NCBI GenBank assembly: GCA_964035545.1
Contig: OZ037765.1
Coordinates: 23,440,004 to 23,500,003 of the forward strand
Length of the DNA: 60,000 bases
Origin: Bugula neritina
Lineage: Eukaryota; Bryozoa; Gymnolaemata; Cheilostomatida; Bugulidae
Direction of reading: 5' to 3'
Shown here: in pieces, positions 50,700 through 60,000 of the stretch
Layout: each line of letters starts with the position of its first letter
How positions within the stretch are numbered: the first letter of the stretch is position 1
Position numbers and translations under genes: made by a program
The notes under the pieces: generated by a model
The model's database searches: none
The model's input: only the letters and a program-made list of their open reading frames with translations
What the model was told of the DNA's origin: nothing

Positions 50700-51190
50700 A
50701 TACTCACAAAGTGAAAGTGAAAGTGACAATCACATTGATAATCCTTTTGAATTTGATGATCATAAATTGATATTCATATTGATAATGACAATCATATAGT
50801 GATAATGATACTAATAGTAATACAGTGAATCAAAATATGATATTTGTCATAATATGATCAGTATGAGTAATCATTACGAGTATGACTATGACTATAACTA
50901 TAAGTAATTTAGTATAACTATAAGCATAAACTTAAACTTAATAATAATAATATTGATAATCACAATGATAGTACTTCTAATACATTGTGAATGTCAATAG
51001 TAATGATACCATTAGAATCGTCATTATGATTATGATTATATTACTCTTCAATGTAAATATTCTATATCTAATTTTATAATTAAATCAGCTCTTTTACTTC
51101 TGCTCGGTCTTACTCTTACAGTTGGTGTTACACTTACTAGAGTTTTATTGTTTATTAGTTATCATAGTCATTACCATTAATTTGTAATTG
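50700..51190. repeat. Cryptically simple sequence block
   Basis: Degenerate words of the GATAATGAC/ACTATAACTATAAG/ATTATGATTATG type run up to the start of the LINE fragment. It resembles the blocks at 16085-17040 and 25740-26040. Confidence 0.6.
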
Positions 51191-51230
51191 CTGTTGATTA
51201 ATGTTAAGTTTACTATTAAATTTAAATCTT

Positions 51231-52232
51231 GATCTGCTGATTCTAGTTTATTTCAGAATGACTTAGACCATCTTATAACTTGGGCAGACAGTTCTCAGAT
51301 GAAGTTCAATATAAATAAATGTGAGCATATGACAATTCAACGCTCCACTGTAAATCCTCTAGTGTCTCAATACAGCATGAATAATGACCCCTTACAATGT
51401 GTTGACAAAGTATTATACCTTGGTGTCACGATTGATAATAAACTGTCATTCGATCAACATATAATAAACATTTGCTCAAAAGCTAATAAATTATTACACA
51501 TGCTGATGCGCTGTCTAAAAAAGGCTAAAAGTAAAACCAGAGCCATAGCTTATAAAACAGTCTGTCGCCCTATACTAGAATTTGCGACCCACACCTGGTC
51601 TCCATTTAAATTGAAAAACATCAACATCATAGAAGGTATAAATAGAAAAGCCTTCAGGTGGACATTCTGTAAGAGAAAACGAGATCATATAACTGAGCTC
51701 ATGACAAATTCTAATTGGGATAGCCTTGCACAAAGACGTGATAATGCAGACCAAAAAATGTACTTTCGTATGCTTTCTGGTAGTGCCGCTATAGACCAAG
51801 ACCGGTTCTCCCTTCATTTTGCAGAGTCTCACAATACCAGACATGGTGCTATTAAGGGCAATATCAATACCAAAACTGCCAAACATTCATATAAACATCG
51901 CATCCATAAACTTTTCTAATGATTCTAGCTGCTTTGCCTAACTGATTATAAACACTTTACACCGACTCTGCTTTATATCATCTGAAGCTGTGCGGTGTAT
52001 ATTTATTTACTTTTTTTATTTTTTTTTTTTTCTTTTTTTTTCTCTCCTGGCAGTAGCTAGCTATTGAGCTTTGAATCAAAGCATAATTAACTATATTCTT
52101 ATCTCGTAGACAAAATGGTTTTCTTCCTTACTACTGATAATTTAAACAATTGTTCATACACCACTGCATCTCGATAAAGGAGCCAAAGCGCTCCGAGTGA
52201 GATTAATTAGATGAGATGAGATGAGATGAGAT
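51231..52232 (+). mobile_element. 5'-truncated CR1/L2-like non-LTR retrotransposon (LINE) 3' fragment
   Basis: An open frame from about 51231 to a TAA at 51917-51919 encodes the C-terminal end of a LINE reverse transcriptase: QNDLDHLITWADSSQMKFNINKC, then YLGVTIDNKLSFDQHI and ANKLLHML, the conserved post-finger/thumb segment of CR1, L2 and jockey-type elements. The catalytic YxDD region and endonuclease are absent, so this is a dead 5'-truncated copy. The coding part has no internal stop, so it is fairly young. The 3' UTR has a pyrimidine tract (52009-52047), a terminal hairpin GGAGC/GCTCC (52179-52194) and a tandem ATGAG tail (about 52197-52232) instead of poly(A), a layout typical of CR1/L2-clade elements. 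It lies about 440 bp upstream of PRIM2. Confidence 0.88.
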
Positions 52233-52670
52233 TGCCATTAACTTCAAACTATTAAATAAATTTTAATCAATTAACCAATTTATCAAACTTCATTTGCTAT
52301 AATTTTTATTAACTTTTAAAGTCAAGCTAATGTAAAAGTAATAATCATTTAATATAAAATTAAAGCAGTATTTTTCAGTACATTTACTAACAAACTTTAA
52401 ATGTATAAACTATCTAATTTTATGGCATAAGTAATAAAACTTATTTCTACTTTTTAGGCACTGTGGGGAGCTTTTGTTTATCTGTTTCTAAAAGTAGATT
52501 GTACTAGGTCCAGTGTTCTTTCTACTCCTACTATTATTGTTCTTCATTACTGTTAGTGTTAACGTTGGTGATGCTAGCAATAACTAATTTAATACTCATG
52601 CTTATTAGTTCCATTAGTTGACTCAGTTTTCTTTTTCAGTCAGTAGCATCAGCTAATCTCCCACTGAAAA
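52233..52670 (+). other. PRIM2 upstream region
   Basis: The stretch between the LINE tail and the PRIM2 start codon is AT-rich with no clear core promoter motif. A TTTTTCAG site at about 52632-52639 could be the acceptor of a 5' UTR intron. Confidence 0.4.
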
Positions 52671-55600
52671 ATGGATTTTGGACAGTTGAAATCAAAACGG
52701 CGAACACTCTCTTCAGCTTTTAATGTGTAAGTTATACTTATTCCCAGTATTCTTCATGAATTACTTATTTGAAGTTACTGTTAGTCACTTAGTAAACAGA
52801 CTTTCATTTCAAGTCTTAAGGCTAGTTTTCATATTTTTGTAACTGAATATCAGCATGAGTTTTTGATGAAAATTTGAATGTTTACTCTTAAGTTCAACTA
52901 ACTCCTTTATCAAACTTATTGGCGGTTGTTTTGATGTTACCTAGTAAATATTTTTCCTAAGATTACAATCTGATCAACAATTCAGTGGCGCAAATAGCTG
53001 AACCATGATTCAATTACTAGTCACAATTATGGTTAGATACTAGATAGGATTTTTTCATAGTTTAGCAGATGCCTATTATTCAGGTTTTGCTGTAGGAATC
53101 CTGAAATAAAGAAAAGTGTAAACTTGGATGGTGTAAACGGCTTTCATGCGTTCTACAAAATGCCTCCAAGTGGCTCTATTACGTTGCAACAGTTTGAGTA
53201 CTATGCTTTAGAAAGGCTCAAAGGTCAGGCAATAATTTTCTATATGAACCTGTAAAGTTTCAATTGTTCGCATATCATAGTCTCATTTCTAATTTCTTTT
53301 TGGTTCAAATTTATTAATAATTTAATTTTTTAATAAATGAATGTTTTCCAGATGAGATAGCCTACATTACCAAAAAAAAATGTTTGGTTCTCCTGTAGTT
53401 TCAAGCTACATTGTGTCAATAAATTTTGGTTATTTTTATAGTTTTGAAAGCCATAGAGTTGAACAATGTACTAAAAGGGAAAAAGTTCAAAGAATATTGT
53501 GATGAGATGAGAGATGAGTTTAGAAATTTGGGATGGCAGTTTCTTTGTACCGTAAGCATCAAAATATTACTCATAGTTGTTTCAAAATACTAATCAGTAT
53601 TGAATTCAGACATAATGACTGCTAGCAAGTTTTATATACTTGGAATTTTATCTGAGCATTGTACACTCTACTTAAAAACATATATGCTTTTGTTTATGTA
53701 TTTAGGACCGGCTCAGCAAAGAAGACGAAGAAAAGGATTTGGTTTCACATCACATTCTCAGACTAGCATATGCTAAATCGTAAGTAATATACTTTCAGCT
53801 TCCATGTTTTGTTTGTATGAAAACTCGTTGTTATAAAAGATCGAATTCCTAGTGTTTCGAAAATCTTTTTGTCCCTATGGGGTTTATTCTATTCAAGAAA
53901 TTAACAGGTGATTTGCGTAGTTTGTTTCAGAAGCTAGCATTTTGTATTAATTTGTAAAAAACAGACTTGTTTGTTCTTCTCTGTGTGACTGAATACAGGA
54001 TAGAACTGTTATCTAAGTGAGTTTCATAACCTTCACTTCTGCATGTTGTATTTTCACAGAGAAGGCAAGCGTCAATGGTTTATCACTCAGGAAACTGAGC
54101 TTTTAAAGCTGCGAATGATGTTCAGTAATTCCTTGCTGAATCGACTCCTTGAAGTCAATCAGCTGAGTTCAAACCAGGTCAGTTACACTTGTCTTTTGCT
54201 TCTGCCTCATAGTTATGTGATCGTATGCTATCCGCCAAAATTAAATATAAACTTATATATGGTTACTCGTGTAACCATAGACTCCTTGTTTGTTCAAGAT
54301 CCAATTGTAGTTTTTTTAGATATCAGTATGGTGCCTTGCCTAAGCAATGTTCCTATTTGAAATTCTTTGAAATGCCTAATTAAAAGACTTGTGTGGAAAT
54401 TGGTTGTAGTATTTTGCTATTTCTAAAATAGGTGCCTGCAGAGGAAATCAACAAGTTGATGGTTGAGCTGAGAGGTTGCCAAACTGGTTTCAATATGGCC
54501 AATGCTGTCTATTACAAGGTGTGTGTTTCAAGGAACTGTCGGATATTTCTCCAATCAGTACTAGCATTGAAAGTAAATGTCTAATATTGTGTTCTGTAGG
54601 TAGACTTTGAAGAAGTTCTGCAGTTGGTGTCAAGCAGGAAAGTTTATCTCTCACAAGGCTTTGCCTATTTACCAGCCTCGGAACTTCAGTCTTTTGTGCT
54701 GAATAAATACAAAATACATTTGAAAGAGCAGCTCGCCGTAAGTACATGCTTTATTGTATCATCTGGTCAGTTTAAAAAATGTTGTCCAGAATGATAATAG
54801 AATGAGACCCAAGAAAAAAATTACATATTGGTTGTTTTTAAGCTGAGCTTTTTCTATTTTAAACTTCTCAATATTTTGAAATTTGTGTTCTATAGTGTTG
54901 AAATAAAATGAAAAAATATGAATGATACTCTGAGTTTAGAATACTTGAGTAACAATCATTTGATCCCTCATTAAACTACTCAAACTTTCTTCAGTCATAG
55001 CCAATTTATTGTTAAAAATGTTTCTTCTTTAGTCATGGTTAAAAGTTTGTCTTTTTTGTAGATGGCTTGTAAGTTAATGCCTGGCCTGGAGGAAGAAAAT
55101 CGGATTATGAGGCAGTTGAAGGCATTAAGTGGTGGTGATTTGGGCACTGGGTACACAACTAAAGCAGTGGGAGACAAGATTACTTGCGACATGTTGGACC
55201 AGGTGGGTCTGACTGAGATATGATAGGCACAGAAAGTTTTTACACGTAGCTTCAGAAACTTTTTACAATTCGATAATGAGCTAAGCATTAGATTTCACTG
55301 TTCTGTATGTTTAGATTAAACTTAATTTTATTAGGAAGATGTTTATTGTCGATCACAGCATTACTGTTACTTTTTTATAGTTGAGTCTGCGTTCCTACCC
55401 ACTGTGTATGCAAACGTTGCACAACCACATAAAGATTAAGCATCACGCTAAACATGAAGGTCGTATGCAGTATGGTCTCTTTCTCAAAGGGATGGGAGTA
55501 TCCCTAGAGGAATCTCTTAAATATTGGAGAACTCAGTTCTGCAAAGGTGGCATAGACACAGAAAAGGTTTGTGAATTATTTTAATAATAAAACATTACAC

Positions 55601-57045
55601 ACCTTTAGGTATGTTGAAGTATTTTACTATTTCTGTATATGCTGTAAATATGGTCTGGTACATTGCATAATTTTTCATGTAATTTAGGTTGCAAAATCTC
55701 TCACTTCAAAATCTTCCTTCACAGTTTGATTATCATCAATAAGGCTTGTATGTAGCCTTATTTTACTCTTTCAACAGGCACTTACAAATAATATACATTG
55801 CTTAGCATGTAACTCGTTCGCCAATAACAAAGCAGGGTTCACATTCTTGTTAAATAGAGAAAGTAATTTATGGCTTTACATGACTTAATACAATTTTTCA
55901 TAAGAAATGCTGTACTTTTGGTTGATAATTTTGTTTTGCTGTACAGTAAAACTGATGATTTCTTGTCTGCTCAGTTTGATAAAACCTATGCTTACAATGT
56001 GAGACACAACTATGGTAAAGAAGGGAAAAGAGCGGATTACTCCCCGTTTAGCTGCATGAAAATAATATCTTCTTCTGAACCAAAAGGAGATGAGTGTCAT
56101 GGTAGGGGCTGCCTCTCTTTCATTTGTTTAATCATAGAATAATTTCTTCCATCAATAATAGCGCGACTTATGTATTAGTTAAATGCTACATGGGTTGTTT
56201 AAATAAGAAACGTGTGTGCTAATGTATGTCTAAAGAGTTGAAGTGTTAGCTTCTTCATTTTCAGTAAATTACAGAACAGTCTGTAAATATCATTCTAGGA
56301 TGTCCTTACAAACATAGCGATGAGTTGTCATTGAGACATCTTTTAGAAAAAAGAAAGATTTCTGCTGAGGCTACAGAAGAGGTAAATAATAATTATATGC
56401 CATTACTTCTTCATGTCACTTGGTGTGCCTTCAACATATTTAATTAACATATTTGAATAAACATTGATAAGTAGCCTAACTTAGTTAAAACCTGTTGTGT
56501 CTTTGAAATAAAATTAATTTGTTTTCAGATACTGGGACTGAAGAGACAAGGTCATTACCAAGTAGCCTGTATGTCTCTTTTCAAGGCTACCCATCCTAAA
56601 GAAGGGTTGCATGGCGGCCTCCAACACCCTAACCAATATTTTGAAGAAAGTCAAACCATACTTAGTGGCAATTCAGAAACTTCTGACTCTAGTAAGTTTT
56701 GTCTAGTTTTGTTTATTCAACAGTATCTAAATATACAAATTCTTAAATATTTGCCATGATTGTTGAAAATAAACCGACATTATTTTGTTGGGATATATTT
56801 TGTGCCAAGTCTAGTGCACAAATTATATTTCATTTCTGGCAAGTAAGGTATATGCTCAAAATCTTGTTATGGCTTTGTATTTTATTTGTTTGAATTTTAC
56901 CAATCAGATATTTAATAGTATATACATTAACATTAATTCTTTAGAAATGAATGCAGAGTCAAGTGAAAAGGAAACTGCTGGAAAATCCAATGACAACAAA
57001 GAAAATATTCAGGACATTGAAGATGAGTTTGATGATGAAATGTAA
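52671..57045 (+). CDS. PRIM2: DNA primase large subunit (p58, PRIM2)
   Basis: Thirteen exons join in frame to 503 aa (human about 509): 52671-52726, 53096-53223, 53442-53551, 53706-53779, 54060-54177, 54432-54518, 54600-54737, 55062-55202, 55381-55566, 55975-56101, 56299-56381, 56529-56691, 56945-57045. This subunit of the DNA polymerase alpha-primase complex carries a 4Fe-4S cluster needed for RNA-primer synthesis. The cluster cysteines are all present at Cys293 (YPLCMQTLH), Cys373 (PFSCMKI), Cys390 (HGCPYKHSD) and Cys430 ([10 protein letters not shown]). The spacing 80, 17 and 40 is identical to human 287/367/384/424. The conserved [23 protein letters not shown] and [10 protein letters not shown] segments confirm the C-terminal domain, and the N-terminal domain (about 1-250) matches too. 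The start is the Met of [11 protein letters not shown]. The tail is acidic ([10 protein letters not shown]). No missing residue or frameshift was seen. Confidence 0.97.
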
Positions 57046-57808
57046 TTTATTTTAACTTTACTTAATTGTTAGAATTTATATAATATATTTACAAGTATTG
57101 GTTTTCAGTAATTTCATAAACTATATAAACCTAAAATATATATGTTTTATCCACTTCTCATACTTTTAGGTGATTTCTTTAAAAATTATTGTTCACATTA
57201 TTTACATTGCTAAGTTTTTTGTCGCTCAAAGTTATAAAAACAGTGACCACATTTTTACAACACCGGTTGTAATATTAAATATGTAATATGTTACATATCT
57301 CAGCAGCACAAATTGTGCAAAGATTTGTGCAAAATTGTGACAAAAAGAGTAAGCTGATGCAAAAAAATGAAGGATAATACCAAAAACAAGGTTAGCTAAA
57401 ATATATACATCAATTTATTACACAATAAATTAACAAGCCTAATAACACTATGTTGAACCCTAATGTAATATTCAGATAATCAAATAACATCAGCAGCTAA
57501 AAGAAAATAGTATACCTATGAAAGAAACAGTAAAATTTTGAGAGAAACCATCAGCTAGGATAAATCTAGAAATAACAGAAACAGCTGATTATGCTAAGAA
57601 CTATAGTGAAAACTTGAGATTAAGTTGTTCAATATTTCAGGGATGCAAGTTACAAGATTATTAAAAATAATATTAAAACAATTGTACAACCACCAAGAGC
57701 AGCTAAGTAATCAATAGAAAGCTCAAATAAATGCATCATATTTGGTAAAATGGACAGTCCGTAGAGAGGCATAAAATTATTTTACAATTTGATTATCCAG
57801 GAACACTG
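57046..57808. other. Convergent intergenic region, PRIM2 / ZDHHC
   Basis: About 760 bp separates the two stop codons. AATAAA occurs on the plus strand at about 57423-57428 and TTTATT (AATAAA on the minus strand) at about 57414-57419. If both are used, the 3' ends of the two transcripts would nearly touch. No other feature was seen. Confidence 0.5.
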
Positions 57809-60000
57809 CTACACGGTTTCTTGCTCTCCAGGCTGGCTGTATATGTTTCTCCAATCTGTCTTCACTGGTCTGCACAAACCTCCACACTCCACCTCCATAA
57901 CATCCACACAATTTTGTAAAATGCCTCGGCTACAGAAACAATAAAGTATTGCATCATTAAAATATCGATTGCCTATTACTAAAATAAAACCACAAAAAAA
58001 TAGCAAGTAGTTTGATCTATTGAAAAAGTGATATAGTAAAATGGCAGGGGAGACTTGGCAACAGTTGCTTGTGGCAAATTGTACCGCAGTCTAACAATCA
58101 TGTAGGTTTTGGTGATAACATTGTCATTGTATACTAATTACAAAAAATGCTGCGCCGAATAAAATCCATTAAATTTCCCCACCTTTAGGTGTTTCGGAAT
58201 TTATAAACAAGTGTGAAGTGGAGTCGTTGCAAAGTAACAACATGACATATTTTAAAAGCTGTAGTTGTCCAATTTTCGCTGCTAATGGCTATATCAAAAC
58301 TGTAAAAGTCACTTCAACCATAGCAGCAAACCACAAATGTAGTCATTAAAATTTGCATTTGTGCACTTAAATTTTAAATTTAATCAATTCATTAAGTTAT
58401 CGACTTTAAAAGTAGAATGTGTTAGATGCAGTTCTGTACAATAATTGTGCACTTGCAATACCATACTGACCTGTAAGGATTGTAAAACGCCGAGTTTTTA
58501 GAAAACTGTTTATATCTATATAAATTAATTCTTTCATTGGTTGTAAGTCCTAGATAGATGGTCTGCAAAATAGAATTATGTATTGCAAATTAAGATCTTC
58601 AGCATAGACTGTGTGATAATATAATGATGCTACAAAAGTATATATGCTAGTCTAATGTAAAATTAAATATTGACCTGATAAAGCATGTTTCCTAGCAACA
58701 CCCCAACAAACAGTAAATGAATGCAGCAATTTAGGAAAATCCAAGTCACCCATGGACTGCATCTTATTCTGTCCACAGCAATTTTAACCCACTTGTCTTC
58801 ATCTGTCGCACAGCCATTTCTCCAGACTAAAACACAAACGAATAACATTTGCCAGAAAATGTAAGATCAAAATTCCTTTAAAAATTAGTTTTGAACTTTT
58901 TAGTGAAGCCACAATTTAAATTAGACATTCTATTTCAGTATTGCTAAAAGGATTTAAACACAATCTTCTTTGGTAACAATTTAGAAAGGTTGATTTATAA
59001 ATACATGCACTAAAAGCAAGGGGGTTTTACCTAAGACAAAAAGTGGTATATGATTAATGTCACAAGAGTAATTTTAGATAATTTAGCTCTTCAATATTAT
59101 TAGCCATATTTTTATAGTTCACACAATTTTAATAAAGGTATATTGAATAAATTGTAATCGTTTAATGACACCAAAACGTATAAGAGTTTTCACCTACATG
59201 TCACACAGCCATAGGCGCACCACAGAATCATTCCAATCAGATAACTTAAATAGAGAATAAAGTGTCGAGTGTTAGAAGCACCTGAAACATAAGAAACAAC
59301 ATTTTTCAAAGCTAGCCTGAAATTTTTACCATCGTGTCAAATTCCAGATCAGCAAGACTTCTGAGTTTTAGGTAAAAGCATATTAAAAATTTATAATTAA
59401 AGTGGTGACTTTTTTGTATTACATAGAGACATCCTTCTTCACTGTTGAACCTATTGGTTCGGCAATGAGAAGGGAAATGCAGTCAACCATTTGAAATGTA
59501 CCAAGTTTTTGCAATGAACAACAGATGAAATTGAATAGATTATCTTACACGAATAAAAAAAAGCTGAAGCAGCTATATACCTGCCTAGCTTTGATAACTT
59601 CTGGTATTATTTTGAACTGCTTACCAACGCAATTAAATATCCAAGGGCAGTGATGATCAAACTTAGCAACACATTTGTTGCATGTAGAGCAATGCTTGGA
59701 TCTCAAAGGTTTGTGTATAATACAAGTACTACAGAACTGCTCCACACTGATTGTCTCCAACTCAGCCAAATCCAAAATTACCTGCACAATTCAAACAAGT
59801 AAGTAAATAACTCAACTTGAGTAAACAGACCCTTAGTAAATGAGTACTTGAAAAAATTAAGCCGGATAAATATGCAATATTTAAAATAGCATCTTTTGTC
59901 TAGTTCGTTTTGTCTACGGTATTTATTTTCTACACTAACCTATAAAATACCATCCAAGTATAAGTAGGAAAATGCAAACCTTTGATTGTTGCTGCCGATT
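57809..60000 (-). CDS. DHHC palmitoyltransferase, ZDHHC17/13 (HIP14)-like, 3' exons
   Basis: Six minus-strand exons join in frame (208 aa plus stop), the first cut by the window edge: 59980-60000, 59625-59781, 59198-59281, 58675-58826, 58471-58562, 57809-57929. The cysteine-rich domain [30 protein letters not shown] carries the DHHC catalytic motif (Cys acylated, then palmitate transferred to substrate Cys). Two membrane segments follow ([34 protein letters not shown]), then the TTNE motif (TTxE) and [30 protein letters not shown], which aligns with the human ZDHHC17 C-terminus. ZDHHC17/13 are Golgi/vesicle enzymes with N-terminal ankyrin repeats; those exons would lie right of the window. 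A short alternative donor at 59193 would break the frame, so GTAGGT at 59197 was chosen. Identity as a DHHC enzyme is certain; the HIP14 subfamily is very likely. Confidence 0.94.

Noticed and set aside
53500-53520. GATGAGATGAGAGATGAG resembling the LINE pentamer tail
   Set aside because: It lies inside a PRIM2 exon and encodes the conserved CDEMRDEF segment; coincidence.
1-60000. CRISPR arrays, bacterial operons, rRNA or intact tRNA genes
   Set aside because: None seen; gene structure is eukaryotic and the only tRNA-like sequences are SINE heads.

Overview
The window is AT-rich animal nuclear DNA. Its genes are split into many short exons with GT..AG introns, intergenic DNA is long, and there are no operons. 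Gene content (nuclear factor I, a GPI-type transferrin, a menorin/FAM151 protein, primase large subunit, a HIP14-type palmitoyltransferase) is metazoan. The single NFI-type gene, the menorin architecture, the tRNA-derived SINE and the CR1/L2-like LINE tail suggest a non-vertebrate animal, perhaps a spiralian; the species cannot be fixed from sequence alone. All exon models below were built by hand from splice sites and reading-frame continuity.

Layout: (1) 1185-7821, minus: four 5' exons of a nuclear factor I gene, including its first exon; its 3' part lies off the left edge or was not recognised. (2) 7822-17728: about 10 kb without recognisable coding sequence, containing a 230-bp hAT-type MITE with an intact 8-bp target duplication. 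(3) 17729-24014, plus: a complete 14-exon melanotransferrin-like gene (781 aa) whose metal-binding residues are replaced in both lobes. A long near-perfect hairpin lies in its first intron. (4) 24015-27017: intergenic DNA with a large degenerate simple repeat. (5) 27018-30824, plus: a complete 8-exon menorin/FAM151 gene (545 aa). (6) 32075-47739, minus: 27 in-frame exons (1082 aa) of a leucine-rich-repeat protein I could not name; its N-terminus was not found. Its introns hold a full-length SINE with a 19-bp target duplication, a duplicated 130-150-bp repeat and a G-rich tract. (7) 47740-52670: intergenic, with simple repeats and a 5'-truncated CR1/L2-like LINE. (8) 52671-57045, plus: a complete 13-exon PRIM2 gene (503 aa) with all four Fe-S cysteines. 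(9) 57809-60000, minus: the 3' half of a ZDHHC17/13-like gene, running off the right edge.

The genes have unrelated jobs (transcription factor, cell-surface transferrin fold, neuronal-type surface protein, replication priming, protein palmitoylation), and nothing indicates that they form a pathway. The pairs menorin/LRR and PRIM2/ZDHHC are convergent; NFI/transferrin and LRR/PRIM2 are divergent. The best candidates for something new are the apparently iron-dead GPI-anchored transferrin, the unnamed 27-exon LRR protein, the intronic hairpin and a small secreted-type ORF inside NFI intron 1.
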